Assembly: GCF_014644315.1 (NCBI RefSeq)
Contig: NZ_BMKL01000001.1
Span: 2,243,001 to 2,307,000, forward strand
Direction of reading: 5' to 3'
Length of the DNA stretch: 64,000 bases
DNA from: Tsuneonella deserti
Lineage (GTDB): Bacteria; Pseudomonadota; Alphaproteobacteria; Sphingomonadales; Sphingomonadaceae
Shown piece by piece: positions 52,128-61,273 of the stretch. Positions within the stretch are counted from its first letter, which is position 1. Each line of letters starts with the position of its first letter. The notes below the pieces were generated by a model. It had not been told where the DNA came from, did not search any database, and saw only the letters and a program-made list of their open reading frames with translations. Both the position numbers and the translations under genes were made by a program.

Positions 52128-52972
52128 TGCCGGAAACCCGCGACGACTGGTCGGCCTGGATCAGCCGGGAGGAGCGGCGCAGCGACCGTCTCACCCCCGC
52201 GCTCGCCGCGCGCTGGCTGGCGACGTTCGACCTTCCCACGTCGACCGAGGGCGCGCTGCCGCAGGGCATCCACTTCTGCCTCTGCACGCCAGACGCGCCG
52301 ACCGCCGCGCTGGGCGCGGACGGTCACCCCGCGCGTGACGAGACGCCGGACAGCTTCTTCCCGCCCGTCCCGCTGCCGCGCCGGATGTGGGCGGCAAGCG
52401 ACGTCCATTTCCTCGCGCCGATCGCCATCGGTGCGAGCATCGAGCGCACCTCGCGCATCGCCTCCATCACGCCGAAGTCGGGCAAGAGCGGCGAGATGGT
52501 CTTCGTCGAGGTTGCGCACGAAACCCGCGCTGACGGCACGCTGGCCGTGCGTGAGACGCAAACCCTCGTCTATCGCGAAGCGGCGGCGACGGATGCGCCC
52601 CTGCAGCCCCCGCCGCGTGGAGAACATCGCTTCGGCGCTGGCGAATGGCAATCGCATCGCGCTCTGGAACCCGGCGAGCCGCTGTTGTTCCGTTTCTCCG
52701 CGCTGACATTCAACAGCCATCGTATCCACTACGACCTCCCTTACGCTCGGGGCATCGAGCGTTATCGGGGTCTCGTGGTGCACGGTCCGCTCATGGCGAG
52801 CCTCCTGCTCCAGCTTGCCGGACCGCTCAGCCGCTTCTCCTTCCGCGCGGTCAGCCCGGCGATCGCGGGGGAACCGCTACACCTCGTGGTGCGCGAGGAC
52901 GGCGGCGCGCTCACGCTCGGCGCGTTTGCCGAAGACGGCCGCCAGATCGTCAGCGCGGAGGGATCGCGCTAG
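52127..52972 (+). CDS. MaoC-like / mesaconyl-C4-CoA hydratase-type protein
   Basis: The 281-residue protein is a double hot-dog enzyme (FAS1-type dehydratase, HTD2). The hydratase signature lies in the C-terminal half: FNSHRIHYDLPYARGIERYRGLVVHGPL, with the catalytic Asp/His equivalents. The N-terminal hot dog is degenerate. Relatives hydrate mesaconyl-C4-CoA or other enoyl-CoAs. It closes the four-gene acyl-CoA operon and phhA follows after 47 nt. Confidence 0.85.
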   Translation: MPETRDDWSAWISREERRSDRLTPALAARWLATFDLPTSTEGALPQGIHFCLCTPDAPTAALGADGHPARDETPDSFFPPVPLPRRMWAASDVHFLAPIAIGASIERTSRIASITPKSGKSGEMVFVEVAHETRADGTLAVRETQTLVYREAAATDAPLQPPPRGEHRFGAGEWQSHRALEPGEPLLFRFSALTFNSHRIHYDLPYARGIERYRGLVVHGPLMASLLLQLAGPLSRFSFRAVSPAIAGEPLHLVVREDGGALTLGAFAEDGRQIVSAEGSR

Positions 52973-53019
52973 CGATTTGCGGGCACCGGGCGCGGGTGCT
53001 AGACGTTTCACCTGAAACC

Positions 53020-53958
53020 ATGGCCACTCCAACAACGCCCGAACCCGACTTTACCGACCTGCCGGAAATGCCGGCGGACGTCTTCGCCGCACCGCTCAAG
53101 AAACCCGCGCACGTCGGTGAGGACTGGCTCGAGCCCAAACAGGCCGATTATTCGAGCGAAGACGACGCGATCTGGAACGACCTGTTCGCGCGGCAGATGG
53201 ATGTCCTCCCCGGCCGGGCCGCCAGCGCCTTTATGGCAGGGCTGCAGAAGCTCAACCTCAATCGTGGAGGGGTGCCCGAATTCGGCAAGCTGTCCGAAGA
53301 CCTGTCCGCCCTGACCGGCTGGTCGGTCGTGCCGGTGCCGATGCTGATCCCCGATCACGTGTTCTTCTGGCACCTCGCCAACCGTCGTTTCCCGGCGGGC
53401 AATTTCATCCGCACGCGCGAGACGTTCGACTACATCGAGGAGCCCGACGTCTTCCATGACGTGTTCGGCCACGTGCCGATGCTCACCGATCCAGTCTATG
53501 CCGACTACATGCAGGAATACGGGCGCGCCGGATGGAAGGCGATGCGTTACAACCGCCTCAAGGCGCTGGGCGCGCTCTACTGGTACACGGTCGAGTTCGG
53601 GCTGATCGAGGAAGCCGGGGGGATCAAGGCCTATGGTGCGGGCATCCTCTCGGGCCCTGCCGAGATCGTCTACGCGACCGAGGCGCAGAGCCCCAATCGC
53701 ATCATGCTCAACGTCGACCGGGTGATGCGCACCGATTACGTGATCAGCGACCTGCAGCCGACCTATTTCGTGATCGAGAGCTTCGAGGATCTCTATCGCC
53801 AGACGGTGGAGCGCGATTTCGACAGGCTGTATCGCAGCCTTGGCCCCGGCTTCACTTATGCCAACAGCGCGGTGATCGATCTCGACAACGTGTTGCACCG
53901 CGGCACCCAGGAATACCTTCTTCGCGGGGGACGCGGTAGCGGCGCCCGGCCGGTCTGA
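53020..53958 (+). CDS. phhA: Phenylalanine 4-monooxygenase
   Basis: The 312-residue enzyme hydroxylates phenylalanine to tyrosine with a pterin cofactor and Fe(II). The iron ligands are in HDVFGHVPM and the glutamate in WYTVEFGLIEE. It lacks the eukaryotic regulatory domain, as do other bacterial forms. The first 25 residues are Pro/Ala-rich. It has a terminator downstream; a link to the preceding acyl-CoA operon would make it part of aromatic or branched amino-acid breakdown, which is only a guess. Confidence 0.93.
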   Translation: MATPTTPEPDFTDLPEMPADVFAAPLKKPAHVGEDWLEPKQADYSSEDDAIWNDLFARQMDVLPGRAASAFMAGLQKLNLNRGGVPEFGKLSEDLSALTGWSVVPVPMLIPDHVFFWHLANRRFPAGNFIRTRETFDYIEEPDVFHDVFGHVPMLTDPVYADYMQEYGRAGWKAMRYNRLKALGALYWYTVEFGLIEEAGGIKAYGAGILSGPAEIVYATEAQSPNRIMLNVDRVMRTDYVISDLQPTYFVIESFEDLYRQTVERDFDRLYRSLGPGFTYANSAVIDLDNVLHRGTQEYLLRGGRGSGARPV

Positions 53959-53984
53959 GGTCCGGCCCCGGCCAATCGCGTACG

Positions 53985-54026
53985 CAAAAAACCGGCCCGG
54001 GATCACTCCCGAGCCGGTCTTTTTTT
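53985..54026. terminator. Bidirectional terminator between phhA and the acidic lipoprotein gene
   Basis: A GC-rich imperfect stem (ACCGGC/GCCGGT outer, CGGGA/TCCCG inner) is flanked by an A run on the left (53985-53991) and a T run on the right (54020-54026). It would serve both converging transcripts. Confidence 0.85.
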
Positions 54027-54042
54027 GCGCTGTAAGTAAGAC

Positions 54043-54330
54043 TTACTGGGCAGCCGGGGTCGCGGTCGCGGCCGGGCCGGCGGCGCCGGTCTGGTCGGCG
54101 GCTTCACCGGCCTGCTCCATGGCGTCGGCCTTGGCTTCGGCCTGGTCGGTCATGGCGTCGGCCTGCTCGTCGGTCATCGCGCCAGCGTCTTCGGCGGCTT
54201 CAGCCTGCTCGTTCACGACTTCGGCCTGCTGCTCGCCAGCGTCCTCGGCAGCGTTTTCCTTCGGGCCGTCGCAGGCAGCAACGGTAAGGCCGAGGGCGAG
54301 AGCCGACGACAGGGCAATGAGTTTCTTCAT
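54043..54330 (-). CDS. Acidic low-complexity lipoprotein
   Basis: The 95-residue product starts MKKLIALSSALALGLTVAACDG, a lipoprotein signal with lipobox VAAC. The mature part is Ala-, Glu- and Asp-rich with short repeats such as EQADAMTDQAEAKADAMEQAGEA, likely helical. Function unknown. The start ATG 54330 is taken because it opens the signal; a run of 21 codons upstream is not coding. It resembles in style the lipoprotein at 47886. Confidence 0.75.
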   Translation of the reverse strand: MKKLIALSSALALGLTVAACDGPKENAAEDAGEQQAEVVNEQAEAAEDAGAMTDEQADAMTDQAEAKADAMEQAGEAADQTGAAGPAATATPAAQ

Positions 54331-54418
54331 TTCAGTCTTCCCCTTCTTGGATGGGAGGCCTGCATAACCAAGCAGGCCGGGTGGTGTAAGCAAAAAATGT
54401 CCAAACTTGGGCGGGAGG

Positions 54419-54673
54419 CTACGAGGCGCGCCGCGCCCAGGCCAGGTTGAACGCCAGGAGCACCGCGGTCGCGCCGGCCAGGGCGATCAGCAACGCTTCG
54501 GCGGAAAGCCCCACGAGCAGCGAACCCGAACTGGCAAACGCGCCGACGACCAGCGCACCCAGTACCCCGATCCCCACGTTGAGGGCAATCGACTGCCCGT
54601 CGTCTCCCCGGCTGATGATCGAGGCAAGCCAGCCAAGAATGCTACCCAATGCGATCAGCACCACGAAACCCAC
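54419..54673 (-). CDS. GlsB/YeaQ/YmgE family membrane protein
   Basis: The 84-residue protein has three hydrophobic helices and the family pattern GSILGWLASIISRG...SIALNVGIGVLGALVVG. Related proteins are induced by stress (Tag/Ymg). The role is not known. It stands alone between the acidic lipoprotein and uppP. Confidence 0.85.
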   Translation of the reverse strand: MGFVVLIALGSILGWLASIISRGDDGQSIALNVGIGVLGALVVGAFASSGSLLVGLSAEALLIALAGATAVLLAFNLAWARRAS

Positions 54674-54762
54674 CGTTCTTCTAGCCTTGATCCATCATAG
54701 GTTAGGAGAAGTGCTGCGGAAGCGGTTGGTTCCGCGCACCAGTCATCGCTTTCGCCATCCTT

Positions 54763-55572
54763 CTAGCGCAACGCCAACCATGCAATCGCCGCGGCGCCGA
54801 GCGCGATGCGGTACCATGCGAACGGCGCGAAGCCGCGGCGGGAAACGTAGCCGACGAACAACCTGATGACGATAAGTGCGACGATGAACGCGACGCCGAA
54901 GCCGACCGCCACTTCGGTCCAGCCCACGCCAGCCCCGCTCGCCAGTTCCTCGCGCTTATCGATCAGGCTGAGCGCCGAGGCACCGAGCATCGTCGGGATG
55001 GCCAGGAAGAACGAGAATTCGGCCGCGGTCTTGCGGCCCACCCCGAGCGCAAGCGCGCCCATGATCGTCGCGCCCGAGCGGCTCACCCCCGGAACGAGCG
55101 CAAGACACTGCGCGAGGCCTACCCCCAACGCCTGCCGAAACGGCATGTCGGCCACGCCGGTTTCGTCGCTCGGCGTCACCGCACGCTCGACGGCGAGAAT
55201 GGCGATTCCCCCGGCTATCAGCGCCCAGGCGACCACGGTCGGGCTTTCGAGCAGGTCGTAGATGTAACCCCTGAGCGCGAAGCCAAGAACCGCCGAAGGG
55301 AGGAAGCCCAGCAGCAGGTTGCGGGCAAAACGAAGGCCGGCAGGCTCCAGCTTCAAAACGCCGATGCCGGAGCTCCACAGCGTCCGCCAGTATTGTACCA
55401 CCACTGCCAGGATCGCGCCCAGCTGGATGACGACGTTGAACACTTCCCACTGCGCGGCATCATAGCCGAACAGTTCGCTCGCCAGGATCAGGTGTCCGGT
55501 CGAGGAGACGGGAATGAATTCGGTGAGACCCTCGACAATGCCGAGGAGAATTGCGGTGAGGATCAGGTCCAT
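54763..55572 (-). CDS. uppP: Undecaprenyl-diphosphatase
   Basis: The 269-residue protein (BacA type) recycles the undecaprenyl carrier for peptidoglycan synthesis. The motifs EGLTEFIPVSSTGHLIL and PGVSRSGATI, with the catalytic Ser/His/Arg, are clear, and about eight helices are visible. I start at MDLILTAILL (55572); a start seven codons upstream is not supported by the family. Confidence 0.93.
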   Translation of the reverse strand: MDLILTAILLGIVEGLTEFIPVSSTGHLILASELFGYDAAQWEVFNVVIQLGAILAVVVQYWRTLWSSGIGVLKLEPAGLRFARNLLLGFLPSAVLGFALRGYIYDLLESPTVVAWALIAGGIAILAVERAVTPSDETGVADMPFRQALGVGLAQCLALVPGVSRSGATIMGALALGVGRKTAAEFSFFLAIPTMLGASALSLIDKREELASGAGVGWTEVAVGFGVAFIVALIVIRLFVGYVSRRGFAPFAWYRIALGAAAIAWLALR

Positions 55573-55592
55573 GCGCCCGGCCTCATGAAGCA

Positions 55593-55625
55593 AGGGCGGC
55601 GCAAGTCAATGACCCGCGCCGCCCC
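55593..55625 (-). terminator. Possible terminator after the M13 peptidase gene
   Basis: A 9-bp perfect stem (55594-55602 with 55616-55624) with a 13-nt loop lies 22 nt past the peptidase stop on the minus strand; the T tail is weak. Confidence 0.4.
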
Positions 55626-55646
55626 TTTGCGGTCAACCGAAGCCGA

Positions 55647-57818
55647 TTACCAGATGCGGATGCGCTTCTCCGGCGGCAGGTAAAGCGCGTCGTCTGCAGT
55701 GACGCCGAATGCCTTGTACCATTCGTCAAAGTTGCGGACGACGCCGTTCACCCGGTACTGCTCGGGGCTGTGCGGATCGGTCCGCAGGCGCTGGCGGGCG
55801 GCGTCCTCACGCTGCTGCGAGCGCCAAACCTGCGCCCACGAAAGGAAGAACCGCTGGTCGCCGGTCAAGCCGTCGATCACCGGCGCCTTCTTGCCGCCGA
55901 GCGACATCTTGTAGGCCCGGTAGGCGACCGACAGCCCGCCAAGATCGCCGATGTTCTCGCCCAGGGTAAGACGTCCGTTGACGCAGGTCTTGCCGTCGTC
56001 GAGCGGGCACAGCGCGTTGTACTGCTCGACCAGCGCGTTGCCGAGCTTGTCGAACGCGGCGCGGTCGGCGTCGGTCCACCAGTTGCGCAGCATTCCGGTG
56101 CCGTCGGACTTCGAACCCTGGTCGTCGAAGCCGTGGCCCATTTCATGGCCGATGACCGCGCCGATGCCGCCGTAGTTCACCGCAGGGTCCGCCGTCAGGC
56201 CGAAGAACGGCTGCTGCAGGATGCCGGCCGGGAACACGATCTCGTTCTTGGTCGGATTGTAATAGGCGTTCACCGTCTGCGGCAGCATGCCCCATTCGGT
56301 GCGATCGATCGGGCCGCCGAGCTTGGACAGCATGTCCCGGTATTCCCACTCGGCCGCCGCCATGCGGTTGGCGAGAGGCTGGCCCAGGGTGATCGCGAGG
56401 CCGGGATAGGTTTCCAGCTCGTCGCGGTAGCCGATCTTGGGATCGAACGCGGCGAGCTTGGCCAGCGCCTCCTTCTTGGTCGCCGGGCTCATCCACTTGT
56501 TTTCCTGGATGCTGACGCCAAGCGACTTGCGCAGGTTGGCGACCAGATCGACCATCGCCGCCTTGTTCTCAGGCGGGAAGTAGTGCTGCACGTAAGCCGC
56601 GCCCACGAGTTCGCCAAGCAGGCCCTCGGCCTCGCCGATCGAGCGCTTCCAGCGGGCCCGCTGCTCGGGCGTTCCGTTCAGGGTCTTGCCGTAGAAATCG
56701 AACTGGGCCTGGTCGATGTCGCTCGGCAGAACGGCGGCGTTGGAGTTGAGGAAACCCTTGACCATCCACGCCTGCAGCACCTCCAGCGGGGTGGTTTCCA
56801 CCAGCTTCATCATGGCCGGGGTGCCGCCGCCGATCTTGGCCAGCGTCGCCTCGTCGAGACCGAGCTCGGCCGCACGCTCGGGGCTCGGCGGAAGGTCGCC
56901 GACGATGAAGCGGTCGGTCTTGCCGAAGCCGGAAGCTTCCATCAGCGCGGCGATCGGAAATGCCGGGTCCAGCGCCCCCAGCTCCGCCGGGGTCAGCGCG
57001 TTGTACGTGAGGTCGCGGTTACGCCGGGTGGCGCGGTCCCACGAGACCTTGCGCGCCGTAGCGTCCTCGAAGGCATAGACCTTGGCAGCCATGCCGGCGG
57101 CATCGTCATATCCGGCCTTGCCGAGGAGGAAGGTCAGGTAATCGCGATACTTCGCCTGGATCGCCTTGCCCTTGTCGCTCTCGTCCAGGTAGTAATCGCG
57201 GTCCGGCAGGCCGAGCGCGCCGGAGCCGACAGCAACCGAGTAGCGCGTCGGCTCCTTCGCATCGACGGTCACGCCGCCGCCGATCGGCGAAGGATAGCCA
57301 ACCGTGCCCCACAGCGTCGCCATCTTGGCAAGCGTGTCGGCCGACCGGATCTTCTCGAGGTAGGGCTGCGCCGGAGCCATGCCGGCGGCGTCGATGGCGG
57401 CGGTGTCGTTGAAGGCCTTGTAGGTTTCGACGATGCGCCTTTCGTCGGCGCTCAGCGCGGCCGGGTCCTTGGCCACCAGCTCGTCCACGAGCTTCTTGAC
57501 GTCCGCGGTCGATTTCTCCGCCAGGAGGTTGAACGCGCCGAAGCGGCTGAACTCGGGCGGCAGCGGGTTGGCCTTGAGCCACTTGTCGTTGGCATAGGCG
57601 AAGAAGTCGTCACCGGGGTCGATCGACTTGTCGATCGCCGCGGGATCGAAGCCCCACTTGCCGAACGTCATCGTCGGCAGCGGAGCGGGCGCCGGAGCCG
57701 TGGTGGCAGCGGCGGGGGTGGCGGCAGTCGGAGCAGCCGGTGTGTCCCCGGCCATTGCGGGCGCGGTGATGGCGAGCGCGAGCGCGCTGGCGCCGGCGGC
57801 GAAAATCCTGATGGTCAT
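55647..57818 (-). CDS. M13 family metallopeptidase (neprilysin-like), secreted
   Basis: The 723-residue protein has a signal peptide (cleavage near AMAG, residue 22) and an Ala/Pro-rich linker (about 24-48). The M13 domain carries the zinc motif HEMGH in GAVIGHEMGHGFDDQG and the third ligand in GENIGDLGG. The C-terminal RIRIW is typical. Such enzymes cleave peptides in the periplasm. The start at 57818 is the one that opens the signal peptide. Confidence 0.92.
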   Translation of the reverse strand: MTIRIFAAGASALALAITAPAMAGDTPAAPTAATPAAATTAPAPAPLPTMTFGKWGFDPAAIDKSIDPGDDFFAYANDKWLKANPLPPEFSRFGAFNLLAEKSTADVKKLVDELVAKDPAALSADERRIVETYKAFNDTAAIDAAGMAPAQPYLEKIRSADTLAKMATLWGTVGYPSPIGGGVTVDAKEPTRYSVAVGSGALGLPDRDYYLDESDKGKAIQAKYRDYLTFLLGKAGYDDAAGMAAKVYAFEDATARKVSWDRATRRNRDLTYNALTPAELGALDPAFPIAALMEASGFGKTDRFIVGDLPPSPERAAELGLDEATLAKIGGGTPAMMKLVETTPLEVLQAWMVKGFLNSNAAVLPSDIDQAQFDFYGKTLNGTPEQRARWKRSIGEAEGLLGELVGAAYVQHYFPPENKAAMVDLVANLRKSLGVSIQENKWMSPATKKEALAKLAAFDPKIGYRDELETYPGLAITLGQPLANRMAAAEWEYRDMLSKLGGPIDRTEWGMLPQTVNAYYNPTKNEIVFPAGILQQPFFGLTADPAVNYGGIGAVIGHEMGHGFDDQGSKSDGTGMLRNWWTDADRAAFDKLGNALVEQYNALCPLDDGKTCVNGRLTLGENIGDLGGLSVAYRAYKMSLGGKKAPVIDGLTGDQRFFLSWAQVWRSQQREDAARQRLRTDPHSPEQYRVNGVVRNFDEWYKAFGVTADDALYLPPEKRIRIW

Positions 57819-57966
57819 GGTGATTCCTTGCTGTCCCCTCGGGGCGCGACATGCCCCGATCCACGGCAGACCTGAAACGCACGCGCGCACCAGGTCAATT
57901 CCGTTCGTCGATGGTAGTGGGCGCTTGGTAGAACCTCGCTCCTGAGGCCGGGATGAACGCGGAGCC

Positions 57967-59805
57967 TCAGGCGGCCTCGGTGGCGCCGAACTGGAGCGCC
58001 GCGAGGCGGGCGTAAAGCCCCCCGCCCTCGGCCAGCACTCCGTGGCTGCCCTGCTCGACGATGCGCCCGTCGTCCATCACCACGATCCGGTCGGCCGCGC
58101 GCACGGTCGCGAGGCGATGCGCGATAACGAGCGTTGTGCGGTCTTTCATTAACCGGTCGAGCGCGTCCTGGACCAGCCGCTCGCTTTCCGCGTCCAATGC
58201 GCTGGTCGCCTCGTCCAGTAGCAGGATGGGCGCCGATCGCAGGATTGCGCGCGCGATGGCGATGCGCTGACGCTGTCCGCCCGAAAGCTGGGTCCCGTTC
58301 TCGCCGAGGAAGGTATCGAGCCCTTGCGGCAGCGCACGCAGGAAGCCCTCCGCATTGGCCGCGCGGGCCGCTTCCCAGATATCCTCGTCGCTCGCGTCCC
58401 AGTTTCCGTAGCGCAGGTTGTCGCGCGCGTTGGCGCTGAACAGAACCCCTTCCTGCGGCACGAAGGCAATCCGCTTGCGGATTTCAGCCGGGTCGGCGCT
58501 GGTCAACGGCACCCCGTCGATGCGGATGGTACCCGCCTGGGGGTCGTAGAACCGCTCGACCAGCTGGAAGATCGTGCTCTTGCCCGCGCCCGACGGGCCG
58601 ACAATGGCGACCGTCTCGCCCGGCTGCACCTCGAGCGTGAAATCGCGCAGGGCGGGTGTCTCCAGCCTGGTGGGATAGCGAAAGCTGACATTGCGGAACG
58701 AGAGCGATCCGCGCGGCGGCTCTGGCAGCGCCTCGGGCCGGGCAGGAGGCGCGATGGCGGGTTTTTCCTCCAGCAATTCGGCCAGTCGGCTCGCCGCGCC
58801 CGCTCCGCGCAGGAGATCCCCGTAGACCTCGGTAAGCGCGCCGAACGATCCCGCGACAAGACCGGCGGTGATCACCACCGCGGCGATCGTGCCACCGGTG
58901 ATCGCACCGCTCGCGACCCCGACTGCGCCGCGGTACATGAGCATGACGATCGCGCCGAAGACGACGAGAATGATCAACGAAGTCATCGCAGCGCGAATGA
59001 GGATGCGCCGGCGCGCGGTGGCGAAGCTGCGCTCGACCGCGTCGCGAAACCTCTGCCGCTCACGCTCTTCCTGATTGAACGCCTGGACGATCTTCATCGC
59101 GCCCAGCACTTCGGCGGTCATCGCCCCGATGTCGGCGACCCGGTCCTGGCTGGTGCGTGAGACAGTTCGCAGGCGCCGGCCGAACACGCTGATGGGAATG
59201 ACGATCGCCGGGATGACCAGGACCATCCACATGGTAAGCTGCGGTACCAGCCAGAACAGGTACGCCGTGCCGCCGATCGCCATCAGCAGATTCCTCAGCG
59301 CGACCGACACGGTCGTGCCGACCACCTGCTCGATCAGCGTGGTGTCGCTGGTCATGCGGCTGGAGATTTCCTTGGGGCTGTTCTCCTCGTAGAAACCGGG
59401 AGCCAGCCGCAGGAGATTGTCCTGCACCCTTTGCCGGATATCGGCCACCACCCGCTCGCCGAGCCAGCTGACGAAGTAGAACCGCATCGCCGTGCCGAGC
59501 GCCAGCACCACGACGACGAGCGCCATCAGCTCGAAGGCATGGCGGATGCGGTCCATGTCGCCGCCGCTGGTGAAGCCTTCATCGATGATGAGCTTGAAAT
59601 AGGCCGGGATCGCCAGCGTCGCGCTGGCCGTGATGGTCAACGCGATCAGGGCGAGCACCACGCGCCCCGGATAGCGCCCGGCCTGGCGCCAGATCATGAT
59701 CAGGGGCCGCACCGAGCGCGCCGCGTTCGGATCGCGCTGCCTGCGACGGAAGCGGCCACGCCGATCGGAGGAAGTTTCGGGAACGTCCGGCTCGATTTCG
59801 TCCAT
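57967..59805 (-). CDS. MsbA-like ABC exporter (fused permease-ATPase)
   Basis: The 612-residue half-transporter has a charged N-terminal tail, six transmembrane helices (about residues 45-330) and an ATPase domain with GPSGAGKST, LSGGQRQR and ILLLDEATSALD. It flips lipids or exports other substrates as a homodimer. The start is ATG 59805 (MDEIEPD), chosen because it opens the usual family start; the frame is open to 59907. It diverges from phaZ across 94 nt. Confidence 0.9.
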   Translation of the reverse strand: MDEIEPDVPETSSDRRGRFRRRQRDPNAARSVRPLIMIWRQAGRYPGRVVLALIALTITASATLAIPAYFKLIIDEGFTSGGDMDRIRHAFELMALVVVVLALGTAMRFYFVSWLGERVVADIRQRVQDNLLRLAPGFYEENSPKEISSRMTSDTTLIEQVVGTTVSVALRNLLMAIGGTAYLFWLVPQLTMWMVLVIPAIVIPISVFGRRLRTVSRTSQDRVADIGAMTAEVLGAMKIVQAFNQEERERQRFRDAVERSFATARRRILIRAAMTSLIILVVFGAIVMLMYRGAVGVASGAITGGTIAAVVITAGLVAGSFGALTEVYGDLLRGAGAASRLAELLEEKPAIAPPARPEALPEPPRGSLSFRNVSFRYPTRLETPALRDFTLEVQPGETVAIVGPSGAGKSTIFQLVERFYDPQAGTIRIDGVPLTSADPAEIRKRIAFVPQEGVLFSANARDNLRYGNWDASDEDIWEAARAANAEGFLRALPQGLDTFLGENGTQLSGGQRQRIAIARAILRSAPILLLDEATSALDAESERLVQDALDRLMKDRTTLVIAHRLATVRAADRIVVMDDGRIVEQGSHGVLAEGGGLYARLAALQFGATEAA

Positions 59806-59899
59806 GCCGCGCACATAAGGACCGGCGCGGCTTAAATCCACGCCCTTCACACGCCCGCGGACCCGGCGCGCTGTTTGTGCGTTGCACAAGATTCCGAAC

Positions 59900-61198
59900 A
59901 TGGGCACGATGCCATACCGCGCGCCCGAAAGGCGCTCTGCCGAGGAAACCGAATTGCTCTACCAGGCATACGAAATGCACCGGACATGGCTCAACGGCGC
60001 AAGCGCGTGGGCCTCGATCACCGCGGAATTCCTGTCCAATCCGCGCTATCCGGCAGGTTATCTCGGCATCGGCCCTGCCGCCGCGAGCGCGCTCGAAGTA
60101 TTCGCCCATGCCGCGCAGAGCCGCGGCAAGCCCGCCTTCGGCATCGAGACGGTGACCGTCGGCGGCCGCGAGCGCCCGATTACCGAGACGGCGGCCTACA
60201 CCAGGCCGTTCGGCGACCTGCGCCGGTTCGTGCGTCAGGGCCTGCCCGCCGACGCTCCCAGGGTGCTGATCGTCGCACCGATGAGCGGCCACTATGCGAC
60301 GCTGCTTCGCGGCACGGTCGAACGGATGGTGGAAAACGCGGAAGTCTTCATCACCGATTGGGCCGACGCCCGCAGCGTGCCAACTTCGGAGGGCACGTTC
60401 GATCTCGACGATTACATCGACTATCTGATCGAATTTCTCGCCTTCATCGGTCCGGACACGCACGTGCTGGCGGTATGCCAGCCTTCGGTGCCGGCGCTGG
60501 CTGCGACGGCGGTGATGAATGCCGACAAGCATCCCGCGCGCCCTGCCACTTTGACGATGATGGGCGGCCCGATCGACACCCGCTGCTCGCCCACTTCGGT
60601 CAACGACCTCGCGATGGAGCGCCCGATCGCATGGTTCCGTCACAACGTGATCGCAACCGTGCCGGCGCAGTATCCCGGGGCCGGACGCCGGGTCTATCCC
60701 GGGTTCCTCCAGCTCGCCGGGTTCATGAGCATGAACCTCGGCAACCACCTGATGAGCCATTACGAGATGTTCAAGCATCTCACCGCGGGTGACGAAGCGA
60801 GCGCCGATGCAATGAAGGCGTTTTACGAGGAATACCGCAGCGTGTGCGACATGACCGCCGAGTTCTATCTCCAGACAGTCGAGGAGGTGTTCCAGAAACA
60901 TTCGCTGCCGAACGGCACCTTCACCCATCGCGGCAAGCCGGTCGACCTCGGCGCGATCCACGACACGGCGATTCTCGCGGTCGAAGGCGAACGCGATGAC
61001 ATCTCGGGCATTGGCCAGACAAAGGCGGCGCTGGACCTCGCCACAGGGTTGGGAAAGGGAAAGAAAGCCTACCTGCTCGCCGAGGGCGCGGGACACTACG
61101 GGATTTTCAACGGCAGCCGCTGGCGGGAGAAAGTCGCCCCGGTCGTGGAGAAGTTCATTGCACGGCACGGCGCGGGAAGGCTGCGTGCCGCCGCTTAA
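59900..61198 (+). CDS. phaZ: Polyhydroxyalkanoate depolymerase (intracellular)
   Basis: The 432-residue protein is the intracellular PHB depolymerase that breaks storage granules. The N-terminal YQAYEMHRTWLNGASAWA and the lipase-box-like VCQPSVPALA (active-site Cys or Ser region) match the family, as does the C-terminal PHB_depo_C region ending GHYGIFNGSRWREKVAP. The start may be ATG 59900 or 59909; TTG 59882 is less likely. No phaC lies in the window. Confidence 0.9.
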   Translation: MGTMPYRAPERRSAEETELLYQAYEMHRTWLNGASAWASITAEFLSNPRYPAGYLGIGPAAASALEVFAHAAQSRGKPAFGIETVTVGGRERPITETAAYTRPFGDLRRFVRQGLPADAPRVLIVAPMSGHYATLLRGTVERMVENAEVFITDWADARSVPTSEGTFDLDDYIDYLIEFLAFIGPDTHVLAVCQPSVPALAATAVMNADKHPARPATLTMMGGPIDTRCSPTSVNDLAMERPIAWFRHNVIATVPAQYPGAGRRVYPGFLQLAGFMSMNLGNHLMSHYEMFKHLTAGDEASADAMKAFYEEYRSVCDMTAEFYLQTVEEVFQKHSLPNGTFTHRGKPVDLGAIHDTAILAVEGERDDISGIGQTKAALDLATGLGKGKKAYLLAEGAGHYGIFNGSRWREKVAPVVEKFIARHGAGRLRAAA

Positions 61199-61273
61199 CC
61201 GGCGTTAAGATCGGAACGTAACTTCGTCACGGGGGGTTGGCCGGTTGTAGCGAGGCAACCGAGGACCACTCCT

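Noticed and set aside
55770..57875. 701-codon plus-strand open frame opposite the M13 peptidase gene
   Set aside because: It is a mirror of the peptidase codons, with no motif and no ribosome-binding site.
61196..61210. TTAA-CCGGCG-TTAA near the phaZ stop as a CtrA site
   Set aside because: The spacer is 6 nt rather than 7 and the first half includes the stop codon of phaZ.
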